Below, piece after piece: positions 1 through 6,911 of a DNA stretch of 30,854 bases. The DNA lies in NCBI GenBank assembly GCA_964520785.1, contig CAZFQG010000062.1:1-30854 (forward strand), in the 5' to 3' direction. The DNA is from CAZFQG01 sp964520785 (GTDB lineage Bacteria; Planctomycetota; Planctomycetia; Pirellulales; Thermoguttaceae). The notes beneath the pieces are model-generated. The model saw only the letters and a program-made list of their open reading frames with translations, did not search any database and was not told the origin of the DNA. Numbering within the stretch: the first letter of the stretch is position 1; every line of letters starts with the position of its first letter. Made by a program: the position numbers and the translations under genes.

Positions 1-1
1 T

Positions 2-1303
2 TTCATGTATTTCGTCGACCATTGCCACCAGAACGGGATAGGCGTGGTCCTCGATTGGGTTCCGGCGCACTTCCCGCGCGACGGCCACGGGCTGGCGCGG
101 TTCGACGGCACGGCCCTGTACGAACACGCCGACCCCCGGCAGGGAGAACACCAGGACTGGGGAACGCTCATCTTCAATTACGGCCGCCACGAGGTCCGCA
201 ATTTCCTGATTTCCAACGCTCTGTTCTGGTTCGACAAATACCACATCGACGGGATTCGGGTGGACGCGGTCGCTTCGATGATCTATCTCGACTACAGCCG
301 CCAAGACGGAGACTGGATTCCGAACTGCTTCGGCGGCCGGGAAAACCTCGAAGCGATCGACCTGATCAAGAAAATGAACGAACAGGTCCACTTGCAGTTC
401 CCCGGCGCGCTGACGATCGCCGAGGAATCGACCGCATGGTCCGGCGTCTCGCGGCCGACATACCTGGGAGGCCTCGGTTTCAGTCTGAAGTGGAACATGG
501 GCTGGATGAACGACACGCGGTCCTACATCAGGCACGAGCCGATCCACCGCAAATACCACCACGATGAACTGACGTTCAGCCTGATCTACGCGTTCCACGA
601 GAACTTCGTCCTTCCGCTGTCACACGACGAGGTGGTTCACATGAAGGGATCGCTGCTGGATCAGGTGCCCGGCGATTTATGGCAGAAGTTCGCCAATATG
701 CGGCTGCTCTACTCGTACATGTGGACGCACCCCGGCAAGAAGCTGCTGTTCATGGGGGGAGACTTCGGCCAGTGGAACGAGTGGGACTTCGACGGCAGCC
801 TGCAGTGGGACTTGCTCCAGTGGGAGTCTCACCAAGGGCTCAAGAAGTGCGTGGCGGACCTCAATAAACTGTACCGAGAGGAGCCGGCCCTGTTCGAACT
901 CGATTTCGACGGCGGCGGCTTCGAGTGGGTCGATTGCCACGACTTCGAAAACAGCGTCCTCAGCTATATCCGCAAGGGAAAGAAGCCGGACGACTTCGTC
1001 GTCGTCGTCTGCAACTTCACCCCGGTCGTCCGTCAGGACCACGTCTTCGGCGTTCCCCACGCGGGCTGGTACGACGAAATCTTCAACAGCGATTCGCGGT
1101 TCTACGCCGGCTCGAACGTGGGGAACTATCCCGGCGTCCTGGCCGAGCCGCGTCCTTCGCACGGGCGACCCGCCGCGATCCATCTCACGCTACCCCCCTT
1201 GGCGACGATCGTCTTGAAGCCCAAACGCGAGGACGGGGCGCAGGTGGGGGATTCCCCGTTGGCGGGCCGCCGGCGACCCCGTGCTTTGGCCCGCGCGAAA
1301 TGA
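2..1303 (+). CDS. glgB: 1,4-alpha-glucan branching enzyme, C-terminal part (5' truncated by window edge)
   Basis: GH13 glycogen branching enzyme, which cuts alpha-1,4 glucan chains and re-attaches them as alpha-1,6 branches in cytosolic glycogen synthesis. The reading frame is open to the left edge, so the N-terminal CBM48 region and the first catalytic strands lie outside the window. Numbering from the first visible Met: the nucleophile motif GIRVDAVASMIY places Asp at about 87, TIAEES places the acid/base Glu at about 140, and LPLSHDEVVH places the third Asp at about 208. The C-terminal all-beta domain follows, with FVVVVCNFTPVVR at about 330. After the usual end (IVLKPK) there is an Arg/Ala/Pro-rich tail of about 28 residues that is probably not structured. 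No other glycogen gene is visible downstream. The family call is very secure; the symbol rests on the GlgB-specific motif around the nucleophile. Confidence 0.95.
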   Translation, partial: FMYFVDHCHQNGIGVVLDWVPAHFPRDGHGLARFDGTALYEHADPRQGEHQDWGTLIFNYGRHEVRNFLISNALFWFDKYHIDGIRVDAVASMIYLDYSRQDGDWIPNCFGGRENLEAIDLIKKMNEQVHLQFPGALTIAEESTAWSGVSRPTYLGGLGFSLKWNMGWMNDTRSYIRHEPIHRKYHHDELTFSLIYAFHENFVLPLSHDEVVHMKGSLLDQVPGDLWQKFANMRLLYSYMWTHPGKKLLFMGGDFGQWNEWDFDGSLQWDLLQWESHQGLKKCVADLNKLYREEPALFELDFDGGGFEWVDCHDFENSVLSYIRKGKKPDDFVVVVCNFTPVVRQDHVFGVPHAGWYDEIFNSDSRFYAGSNVGNYPGVLAEPRPSHGRPAAIHLTLPPLATIVLKPKREDGAQVGDSPLAGRRRPRALARAK

Positions 1304-1305
1304 TC

Positions 1306-1341
1306 AAAAAACCGGCCGGGGGGAGAACGACCCCCGGCCGG
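1306..1341 (-). terminator. Intrinsic terminator after the PEP-CTERM gene (possibly bidirectional)
   Basis: Perfect GC-rich stem: 1311-1320 pairs with 1332-1341 (CCGGCCGGGG / CCCCGGCCGG), extendable by one pair, with a loop of about 10 nt. Read on the minus strand the stem is followed at once by TTTTT (1310-1306), the classical rho-independent layout for the gene ending at 1446. On the plus strand the downstream run is only moderately T-rich, so it may also help end glgB transcripts. The arms resemble the hairpin at 8769-8799. Confidence 0.75.
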
Positions 1342-1445
1342 CTGCGTATACTCTCTGGTTTTCTTGTTTCGTTTTGAGATTCGCGGCGCGCCTTTTGTAG
1401 GGCACGGCTCGTTTCGAATCTATCGGTAAACGGGTCCGGCCCCAG

Positions 1446-2678
1446 TCATCGCGCGGATGAACGGCGCCGAATCACGCAGGCCAAGAGGCTCATCAAGCCG
1501 AGCAGGACGAACGTGGTCGGCTCGGGAATCACCGCCGCGGCCATGTGGGCACCCCAGTTCGCGCGGACGATGTCCAAGTCGGCCGAATTCACGATGCCGT
1601 CACCATTAGCGTCACCGGCGGGATTGTTGGTTCCCCAGTTGGCGCGGATGAGGTCCAGGTCGGCCGAATTCACGAAACCGTCCCCGTTCAAGTCGCCCTG
1701 CAATCCGGGGAATTCGGCAAGAATGGCGATCTCGCTGGCGCTGAGGGCTCGCTTGAACAGATAGACTTCGTCCATCTGGCCGATGAACTGGCGCGCAATG
1801 TCGTTGTTCAACCCCAACAGGGCTCCGTTATCCCAATTGTCGTAGATCGAACCCGCGCTCTCCGGGGCACCGGAAGCGACCTTTTCACCATTGAGGTAAA
1901 ACGCCCAGCTCGCTTGGGCCTGGCTGTACGTCCAGGCAATGTGAGACCAAGTGTCGAAGACGGGCATGATGGTCGCGCCAAAATCATCCTTGACGTCTCC
2001 TTGGTTAACGATAGTCTGCATTCCCGCCCCCACGCCGCCATCCTGCCGGATCGTGTACCGGTATGACCCGTTTTTCACCTCGAGGTGATAGGGCCAGGCC
2101 GCCCGGGCGTAGCCGAGACCGCCGCTGCCGTTCGCGTCCGGTTCATACGCCGACGCGCAGAACGTGGCCTGAGTGGAATCGCTGCCGGCCGGTTTCTGCG
2201 ACGTATTGACCCACAATGCCAGGGTCATTCCCGTCGTCGGAATGTCGGCCGGATTCGGCTCGTCGCCGTCGTTCTGCCATTCGTACGCGAGCTTCGTGCC
2301 GGTACCAGGGTAGTCCTGGTCCCCGTCCGGACCCAGGGGCTCGGGACGGCCGGCCGTCCGCCAAGTGTTGACGATCTCGATCGCGGCCCAATCGTCGTCC
2401 GCCGGATCATCCGGATTGGTCACGTTGAATTGGGCGGCGTTTCCAAAGACCCCCGGAACGAATACGATCTCGGACGTTTGCCCCGGGGTTGCCGCCGTAA
2501 CGACTTTGCCGTTCATGCCGTTGCCGGATCCGTCATTGACGATGACATCGTCGCCGACGGTGATGTCATCGAAGCTGTAATAGAATACCAACCCGCCGGT
2601 GACGGCCGGCCCGGCGAAAGCCACGCCCACGGTGGCAAACAGCGCGCCAAGCGCGCACAAGAGAACTCTGCACTTCAT
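1446..2678 (-). CDS. Exported LamG/concanavalin-like protein with dockerin-type repeats and PEP-CTERM anchor
   Basis: Predicted 410-residue exported protein. I chose the ATG at 2678 because it begins a clean signal peptide (MKCRVLLCALGALF..., cleavage near residue 22) and has GAGGAGG 5-10 nt upstream. The longer frame to 2762 adds a charged, non-signal extension. Residues 25-320 look like a LamG/concanavalin-type beta-sandwich (GLVFYYSFDD at the start, GQMDEVYLFKRALSASEI near the end). Residues 328-379 hold two dockerin-type calcium-binding repeats, DLNGDGFVNSADLDLIRANW and DANGDGIVNSADLDIVRANW. The tail VIPEPTTFVLLGLMSLLA plus Arg residues is a PEP-CTERM sorting signal for exosortase processing. 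Ligand and physiological role are unknown. Such architectures are typical of planctomycetes and related lineages. It is monocistronic by position and ends in the hairpin at 1306-1341. Confidence 0.9.
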   Translation of the reverse strand: MKCRVLLCALGALFATVGVAFAGPAVTGGLVFYYSFDDITVGDDVIVNDGSGNGMNGKVVTAATPGQTSEIVFVPGVFGNAAQFNVTNPDDPADDDWAAIEIVNTWRTAGRPEPLGPDGDQDYPGTGTKLAYEWQNDGDEPNPADIPTTGMTLALWVNTSQKPAGSDSTQATFCASAYEPDANGSGGLGYARAAWPYHLEVKNGSYRYTIRQDGGVGAGMQTIVNQGDVKDDFGATIMPVFDTWSHIAWTYSQAQASWAFYLNGEKVASGAPESAGSIYDNWDNGALLGLNNDIARQFIGQMDEVYLFKRALSASEIAILAEFPGLQGDLNGDGFVNSADLDLIRANWGTNNPAGDANGDGIVNSADLDIVRANWGAHMAAAVIPEPTTFVLLGLMSLLACVIRRRSSAR

Positions 2679-2864
2679 CGGTCTTTCCTCCTCGGTTTTA
2701 CCAGTGCAAAAAAGATGATGTTCTCGGCGAGACGTCTCGCCGTTAACCCGCATACGAAACAACCCGCATTCAAAACCCCGGCCGACACCAAGTAGCGACC
2801 GGCGTTGTTGAACAAAAACCCTTTGCCGGCTCGCACGGGTCCTGCATCACTTCACCACCCGTGC

Positions 2865-2906
2865 CATACCACATCGAAACAATAACATACCACATCGAAA
2901 CAATAA
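2865..2906. repeat. Perfect 21-bp tandem duplication
   Basis: Two identical, directly abutting 21-bp units, 2865-2885 and 2886-2906, each beginning CATACCACATCG and ending AACAATAA. The unit length is about two helical turns, so a protein bound to each copy would sit on the same face of the DNA. It could be a regulatory site or a simple slippage duplication; function is unknown. Confidence 0.8.
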
Positions 2907-3030
2907 TGCGGATTTTAATGGATTTGCGGAGCAAAGTCCATACTGCAAGAAATAAATTCCCATAAAAGACAATACTTATTGCTCTCTGTATGGCGGCACG
3001 CGCGTTCCTGTAACGCTTCGGCTTTAAGGC

Positions 3031-3036
3031 TATAAT
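3031..3036 (+). promoter_or_regulatory. Candidate -10 box for the GT4 glycosyltransferase
   Basis: Consensus TATAAT within an AT-rich stretch, 68 nt before the GTG at 3105. No convincing -35 element lies 16-18 nt upstream, so the assignment rests on the -10 alone. Confidence 0.35.
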
Positions 3037-3079
3037 ATTTCCAAACGCCTCACACTCCACGAACTCGATACCTGAATTC

Positions 3080-3094
3080 CCCTCTTATAGAGGG
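3080..3094 (+). promoter_or_regulatory. Hairpin occluding the Shine-Dalgarno of the GT4 gene
   Basis: CCCTCT (3080-3085), TAT loop, AGAGGG (3089-3094): a perfect 6-bp stem whose 3' arm is the only plausible SD before the GTG at 3105 (10-nt spacing). In mRNA this would hide the ribosome binding site unless melted or opened by another factor. The pairing is seen directly; any regulation is inferred. Confidence 0.5.
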
Positions 3095-3104
3095 ACAATA
3101 AGTC

Positions 3105-4220
3105 GTGACCACCCGTATTTTGCACGTTATTCCCACTCTGGACCGAGGCGGCGCCGAGAAGCAGCTTACCCTCCTTGCGAAGGGACTTTCCTCCGGCACG
3201 TACTCGGCGGAGTTCGAGACCCACGTTTATGTACTCACCCGAGACGGCCCCTTACGCGCCGATTTGGAGGAGTCCGATATCGACACGCGGTTGATTGGGA
3301 AGCGCCTGAAAATCGACCCGATCGCGTGGTTCCGTTTGCGACATCACGTCAAGCGATTGCGGCCGGATATCGTTCACACGTGGATTTTCGCCGCCGACGC
3401 CTACGGCCGTTCCGCCGGGAAGGCCGGTGGGGCACCCCGCTTCATAACCGGCCTGCGGTGCGAGGACCCGTGGAAGGGTTGGAAGGAACGTTTCGTCGAT
3501 TTACGTCTGGCGAAGCGGACCAGGGTCTTCGTGGCCAACAGCAAAGGAGTCCGCGACTTCTACGTCAAGTACGGATTGCCGGAAGAGAAGCTCCAGATTA
3601 TCCCCAATGGAGTGGCCCCGGCGGCCGAGAGTCCGCTTTCTCGCGAGGAACTGCTTTCACGTCTGGGCCTTCCTAAGGAGACCAAACTCATCGGTCTGAT
3701 CGCGAGGCTTTGGCCGCAGAAACGTATCAAGGACGCCATCTGGGCGGCCGACCTGCTGAAGGTAATCCGCGACGACGTTCACCTGCTCATCATCGGGGAC
3801 GGACCCCACCGTGCGCGGCTGGAAACGTACCGGAACCAGGCGGAGATCGCCGACAAGGTCCATTTCCTGGGTGCGCGTAACGATATCGCCGACCTCTTGC
3901 CCCACTTCGACGTCATCTGGTCGACCAGCGCGTACGAGGGTCTTTCGAACGTGATCATGGAAGCAATGGCGGCCGCGCGGCCGGTCGTCGCGACCGACAT
4001 CCCCGGCACGAACGAATTGATCTCCCATGGCGAGACCGGAATGCTGTTTCCCGTCGGTGACCGCGCGGCCATCGCCGGATGTACCAAGGCTCTGCTCGAA
4101 CGACCGGACGCCGCGAAACGCCTCGGCGAGACCGCCCGAGAGAGAGTCCTCGCCGAATACGGAGTCGAGAAGATGGTCGCCCGGTATGCCGACTTGTACC
4201 GCCATGTGATGCGGGATTAG
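3105..4220 (+). CDS. Glycosyltransferase family 4
   Basis: GT-B fold, GT4-type retaining glycosyltransferase of 371 residues, a normal length for the family, probably cytosolic or membrane-peripheral. The N-terminal acceptor domain begins with ILHVIPTLDRGGAEKQLTLL, the usual glycine-rich first loop of GT4 enzymes, followed by RPDIVHTW. The C-terminal nucleotide-sugar domain has a linker near IPNGV, then GLIARLWPQKR and LLIIGDGPHR. The E-x7-E motif sits in YEGLSNVIMEAMA, with the following RPVVATDIPGTNELI. The start is GTG with AGAGGG 10 nt upstream, inside a hairpin. It stands alone with no neighbouring polysaccharide genes, so donor and acceptor cannot be named. The more distant manC and UAP1-like genes could supply GDP-mannose or UDP-sugars, but that link is only conjecture. 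Confidence 0.92.
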   Translation: MTTRILHVIPTLDRGGAEKQLTLLAKGLSSGTYSAEFETHVYVLTRDGPLRADLEESDIDTRLIGKRLKIDPIAWFRLRHHVKRLRPDIVHTWIFAADAYGRSAGKAGGAPRFITGLRCEDPWKGWKERFVDLRLAKRTRVFVANSKGVRDFYVKYGLPEEKLQIIPNGVAPAAESPLSREELLSRLGLPKETKLIGLIARLWPQKRIKDAIWAADLLKVIRDDVHLLIIGDGPHRARLETYRNQAEIADKVHFLGARNDIADLLPHFDVIWSTSAYEGLSNVIMEAMAAARPVVATDIPGTNELISHGETGMLFPVGDRAAIAGCTKALLERPDAAKRLGETARERVLAEYGVEKMVARYADLYRHVMRD

Positions 4221-4354
4221 GGTCGAGCGGCCCAAGGGCGAGCGATGGCCCGGGGAAGTCGGTTTCGAGAGAAGAACCATCACTACAGGCGTAAAGAAAC
4301 ACCCGCCGTGAACGGAGGGCATCGTCTTGCCGGCCGGTATCCATAGGGCCGCGG

Positions 4355-5314
4355 TTATGCTTTTCGCACGTGGTCCATCAACCGAAGGACGTGGGCGGTG
4401 GGGGTATCGTAGGCCAGCGATCCGGTGCCGACACAGGTGTTTTCACGGGACTTCGCCAGGGCGATGACCCGGTCCGATTCGGCGCGGATCGCCTCCCAAG
4501 GACCTCTTTGGATGATTCTCAAGTCGCAATTGACCCGGACGCGGACTTCGGTCCGGTTTCGGACCTTTTCGAGGAAGGCGGACTGATCCGTTTCGAAGGG
4601 ACAGATGAGATAGCCGGTCCCCATTTCGAGCAACGGCTCGATGATGGGGGTCGTATTTCCACCGATGATGCAGGGGATCGGATGCCCGACGACTTCGGCG
4701 ATACGGATCATGATCTCGCTCAGGGCCGGCAGCTCGATTCGGCGGAACTGGCTCGGCGAAAGGAGTGGGGGGCATGCGGCCGATTCGAAGAACGTGACGT
4801 CTACCCCGGCCTCTTTCACCGCGGCGGCGAAGCCGACCTGGGCGTCGACCAAATGCAGCAGCGCTTTCCGGACAAGCGACGGATCGGTCGCCGCCTCCAG
4901 CAACAGGCGGTCGAACCCGACGAGGTTGGCCGCGATGGAGAACGGCCCGGCGATCGGTACGCGAATATCCGCATCGGGAAAGGCCTCTCGCAGGCGTCCG
5001 GCAACCGCGATCTGCATTGGAATGCGCCCGTCGGTCGCCGGGTCGAACCGGGGCAATTCGAGCAGAGCGGCGGTTTCCTCGAGAAACGGTCGTACCGCCG
5101 GTACCGCGGTCTCCCAAGGGGCCTCCAGCACGGCGCCGTAGGCCTCCGCTTCGAGATTGTATATGTCGATTCCCGGCATGATCGGCGCGTGCCGATACGT
5201 CCGATATGCGGTCGCGTGCGCCCGAAAGAGCAAATCGGCGCTTCGCGACACTTCCCAAGGCGTGCATCCGATCAGGAAGGCCGCGTGCTCGTATACCGAA
5301 GGAGAAACGTCCAT
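4355..5314 (-). CDS. Uroporphyrinogen decarboxylase (URO-D/MtaA)-family protein
   Basis: 319 residues from the ATG at 5314 (MDVSPSVYEHAAFL). Longer frames upstream run into the control region of the divergent hisF and lack family-like sequence. The protein has URO-D superfamily features: IRVPIAGPFSIAANLVGFDRL, FFESAACPPLLSPSQF, and NTTPIIEPLLEMG. The family includes haem-pathway HemE and cobalamin/CoM methyltransferases such as MtaA, CmuA and MtbA. The residues expected at the methyltransferase zinc site (HxCG just before N-T-T) read I-I-G-G here, with Cys two positions earlier. HemE N-terminal signature residues are not evident either. The exact reaction is therefore open; a corrinoid-linked or MtaA-like role is possible but unproven. 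It is monocistronic and convergent with the upstream glycosyltransferase. Confidence 0.8.
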   Translation of the reverse strand: MDVSPSVYEHAAFLIGCTPWEVSRSADLLFRAHATAYRTYRHAPIMPGIDIYNLEAEAYGAVLEAPWETAVPAVRPFLEETAALLELPRFDPATDGRIPMQIAVAGRLREAFPDADIRVPIAGPFSIAANLVGFDRLLLEAATDPSLVRKALLHLVDAQVGFAAAVKEAGVDVTFFESAACPPLLSPSQFRRIELPALSEIMIRIAEVVGHPIPCIIGGNTTPIIEPLLEMGTGYLICPFETDQSAFLEKVRNRTEVRVRVNCDLRIIQRGPWEAIRAESDRVIALAKSRENTCVGTGSLAYDTPTAHVLRLMDHVRKA

Positions 5315-5452
5315 CGTCTTTCTCGCGCCGGGGTCTGGAGGGTCTTTTTTTAAGAATACCGAACTCGCCGCGGCGGTCAAGGGCGCGCGGGGGTTATTGA
5401 CGCCGCCTCGGAGATTCCTTAGAATCGGCCCGATCGTGCCGAGAGGCGCCGT

Positions 5453-5482
5453 CAATCGGATGCAATCGGATGCAATAGGATG
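5453..5482. repeat. Threefold 10-bp direct repeat in the hisF/URO-D divergent spacer
   Basis: CAATCGGATG at 5453-5462 and 5463-5472, and CAATAGGATG at 5473-5482, one mismatch in the last copy. The period equals one helical turn. It lies 50-79 nt before the hisF start. Confidence 0.75.
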
Positions 5483-5491
5483 GAAGAAAGT

Positions 5492-5508
5492 GTCCGGCCC
5501 GGCCGGAC
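5492..5508. promoter_or_regulatory. Short palindrome upstream of hisF
   Basis: GTCCGGC (5492-5498), 3-nt loop, GCCGGAC (5502-5508): a perfect 7-bp hairpin or dyad ending 23 nt before the hisF ATG. It could be an operator or a leader hairpin; there is no T-run after it, so it is not an intrinsic terminator. Confidence 0.4.
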
Positions 5509-5531
5509 CGAACCCGCCGAGGAGCGCATTC

Positions 5532-6293
5532 ATGGACCAAACCGTCAGAATCATGCCGTGCCTGGACATGCAAAACGGCCGCGTCGTCAAGGGCGTGCAT
5601 TTCGTCGATATCCAGGACGCCGGTGATCCGGTCGCCTGCGCGAAGGCCTACTGCGAGGCCGGCGCCGATGAACTGGCCCTCCTGGATATCACGGCGACGG
5701 TCGAACGTCGCGCTACCATGCTCGACGTGGTCGCGCGCGTGGCGGAGGTGACGACGGTACCGTTCACCGTCGGCGGCGGTATCGCGGACGTGAAATCGGC
5801 CGAGGCGGTTCTCACGGCGGGAGCCGACAAGGTCTCCACCAGCAGCGCGGCGTTCCGCGACCCGGAGGTGATCGCCGAGATGGTCAAGGCCTTCGGTCCC
5901 GAAAAGGTAACGGTCGCCATCGACGTGGACCAGAACGTCGCGATGCCCTCCGGCTACGAGGTCTATATCGACGGGGGCCGGACCGCAACCGGCTCGGACG
6001 CGATCGAATGGGCGAAAAAGGTCGACGGCTACGGAGTGCCGGTCATTTTGCCGACAAGCAAGGCGGGCGACGGAGCGAAAACCGGCTACGACCTGCCGGT
6101 GATCCGCGCTATCAAGGAGGCCGTTTCGGCCGAGGTCGTCGCCTCCGGCGGCGCCGGCTCGCTGGAACACTTCCATGACGCCGTCCAGGCCGGAGCAACC
6201 ATTCTTCTGGCAGCCTCCGTGTTCCACTTCGGAACGCTCAAGATTCCGCAGGTGAAGGAGTACCTGCGCGGCCGCGGCGTCAAGGTCCGATAG
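5532..6293 (+). CDS. hisF: Imidazole glycerol phosphate synthase subunit HisF (variant loop)
   Basis: Cyclase subunit that turns PRFAR plus ammonia (from HisH) into imidazole glycerol phosphate and AICAR in histidine synthesis. 253 residues, normal for HisF. The ATG at 5532 follows GAGGAG at about 8-nt spacing; upstream in-frame sequence is not HisF-like. Eight-stranded (beta/alpha) half-barrel motifs are clear: IMPCLDMQNGRVVKG with the first catalytic Asp (D12), FTVGGGI, VTVAIDVDQN with the second catalytic Asp, VVASGGAGSLEHF, and LAASVFHFG. Two places differ from the usual enzyme. The loop normally like LLTSxDxDGTxxGYD reads LPTSKAGDGAKTGYD, and the usual S-I-N after ADKV reads S-T-S. Both catalytic aspartates remain, so activity is likely. 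No hisH or other his gene is nearby. Confidence 0.9.
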   Translation: MDQTVRIMPCLDMQNGRVVKGVHFVDIQDAGDPVACAKAYCEAGADELALLDITATVERRATMLDVVARVAEVTTVPFTVGGGIADVKSAEAVLTAGADKVSTSSAAFRDPEVIAEMVKAFGPEKVTVAIDVDQNVAMPSGYEVYIDGGRTATGSDAIEWAKKVDGYGVPVILPTSKAGDGAKTGYDLPVIRAIKEAVSAEVVASGGAGSLEHFHDAVQAGATILLAASVFHFGTLKIPQVKEYLRGRGVKVR

Positions 6294-6302
6294 GACGCGA
6301 CC

Positions 6303-6911
6303 TCAGTCGAAACAGAAACAATCTGTCTCGTCGCAATCGTGCAGGCGGCAGTAGCCCGCGCGGCGGCGCCGCGGATTCGGCGGCGCCGGCTGCTCTTCCT
6401 TCGGCGGGCCGTGGATGCACGCGAGGAACGCGGTCAGGCCCTCCGCGCTCAAAACCCGCCCCAGACGGACTTCGTCCGGGTCGCAATGGATCTCGCCGCG
6501 GGGGTCGTGGTGGAAGAGGACGCTCGAGTCGCCGGGCTTGGGTCGCACCGCCCAGAAGTTGACGATCCGCCGCTTGCGACCGAAGACCGGTCCGATAAGC
6601 CGTCCGGCGAGGCGTTCGTCGGCGGCGAGTCCCGAGATGGCAATCTCCTCCTCGGAGAACCCTTCGACCTCCAGACCCACCGCCATTTCTTCCGGCTCAC
6701 GGAACAGGCCGATTTGAAACTCGTCCGCTCCGGCGGGCGGGATATTCCACGATTCGAGAAACCGAGCGGCGGCGCGGCTTTCCGGCGCGGCGGCGTCGCG
6801 GGCCGCGAGCGAGAGGTTCTCCTTCGCCAGATCGAAAAACGCTCGGAACATCGCCTGAGCCCGCGGGGAGGCCACCTCAAACGTCGTCCGCGTCGGATGC
6901 GTCATCGTCAT
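6303..6911 (-). CDS. Short DnaG Toprim_N-like protein with C-terminal Cys/His cluster
   Basis: 202 residues. The central part resembles the N-terminal subdomain of the DnaG primase catalytic core. RAAARFLESWNI matches the 'ARxYLxxRGL' helix, FQIGLF the 'FxIGYAP' strand, GFSEEEIAISGL the 'GFSEEELxxAGL' helix, and FGRKRRIVNFWAVRP the 'RFRxRIxFPI' strand. The catalytic Toprim domain, the N-terminal CHC2 zinc finger and the helicase-binding domain are all absent, so it cannot be the replicative primase. The last 15 residues carry C188, H191, C193, C198 and C200, a possible metal site. The ATG at 6911 has GAGGAG 9 nt upstream and lies inside the end of rarA (35-nt overlap), implying translational coupling and perhaps a shared role at stalled forks. 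Homology is judged from motifs by eye; the function is unknown. Confidence 0.7.
   Translation of the reverse strand: MTMTHPTRTTFEVASPRAQAMFRAFFDLAKENLSLAARDAAAPESRAAARFLESWNIPPAGADEFQIGLFREPEEMAVGLEVEGFSEEEIAISGLAADERLAGRLIGPVFGRKRRIVNFWAVRPKPGDSSVLFHHDPRGEIHCDPDEVRLGRVLSAEGLTAFLACIHGPPKEEQPAPPNPRRRRAGYCRLHDCDETDCFCFD

Larger units (their letters stand above)
2763..3104. other. Intergenic region between divergent PEP-CTERM and glycosyltransferase genes
   Basis: This spacer is visibly AT-richer than its surroundings from about 2865 to 3060. It holds an 8-bp inverted repeat (GCACGGGT 2833-2840 / ACCCGTGC 2857-2864), a perfect 21-bp tandem duplication (2865-2906), a consensus TATAAT at 3031, and an SD-containing hairpin at 3080-3094. 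The only open frame (minus strand, 2770-3060) has no recognisable domain and translates the tandem repeat, so I do not call it a gene. It probably carries the promoters of both flanking genes. Confidence 0.6.

Noticed and set aside
2770..3060. 96-residue minus-strand ORF in the spacer before the glycosyltransferase
   Set aside because: It has no SD and no domain, translates the 21-bp tandem repeat, and shows composition unlike the neighbouring genes.
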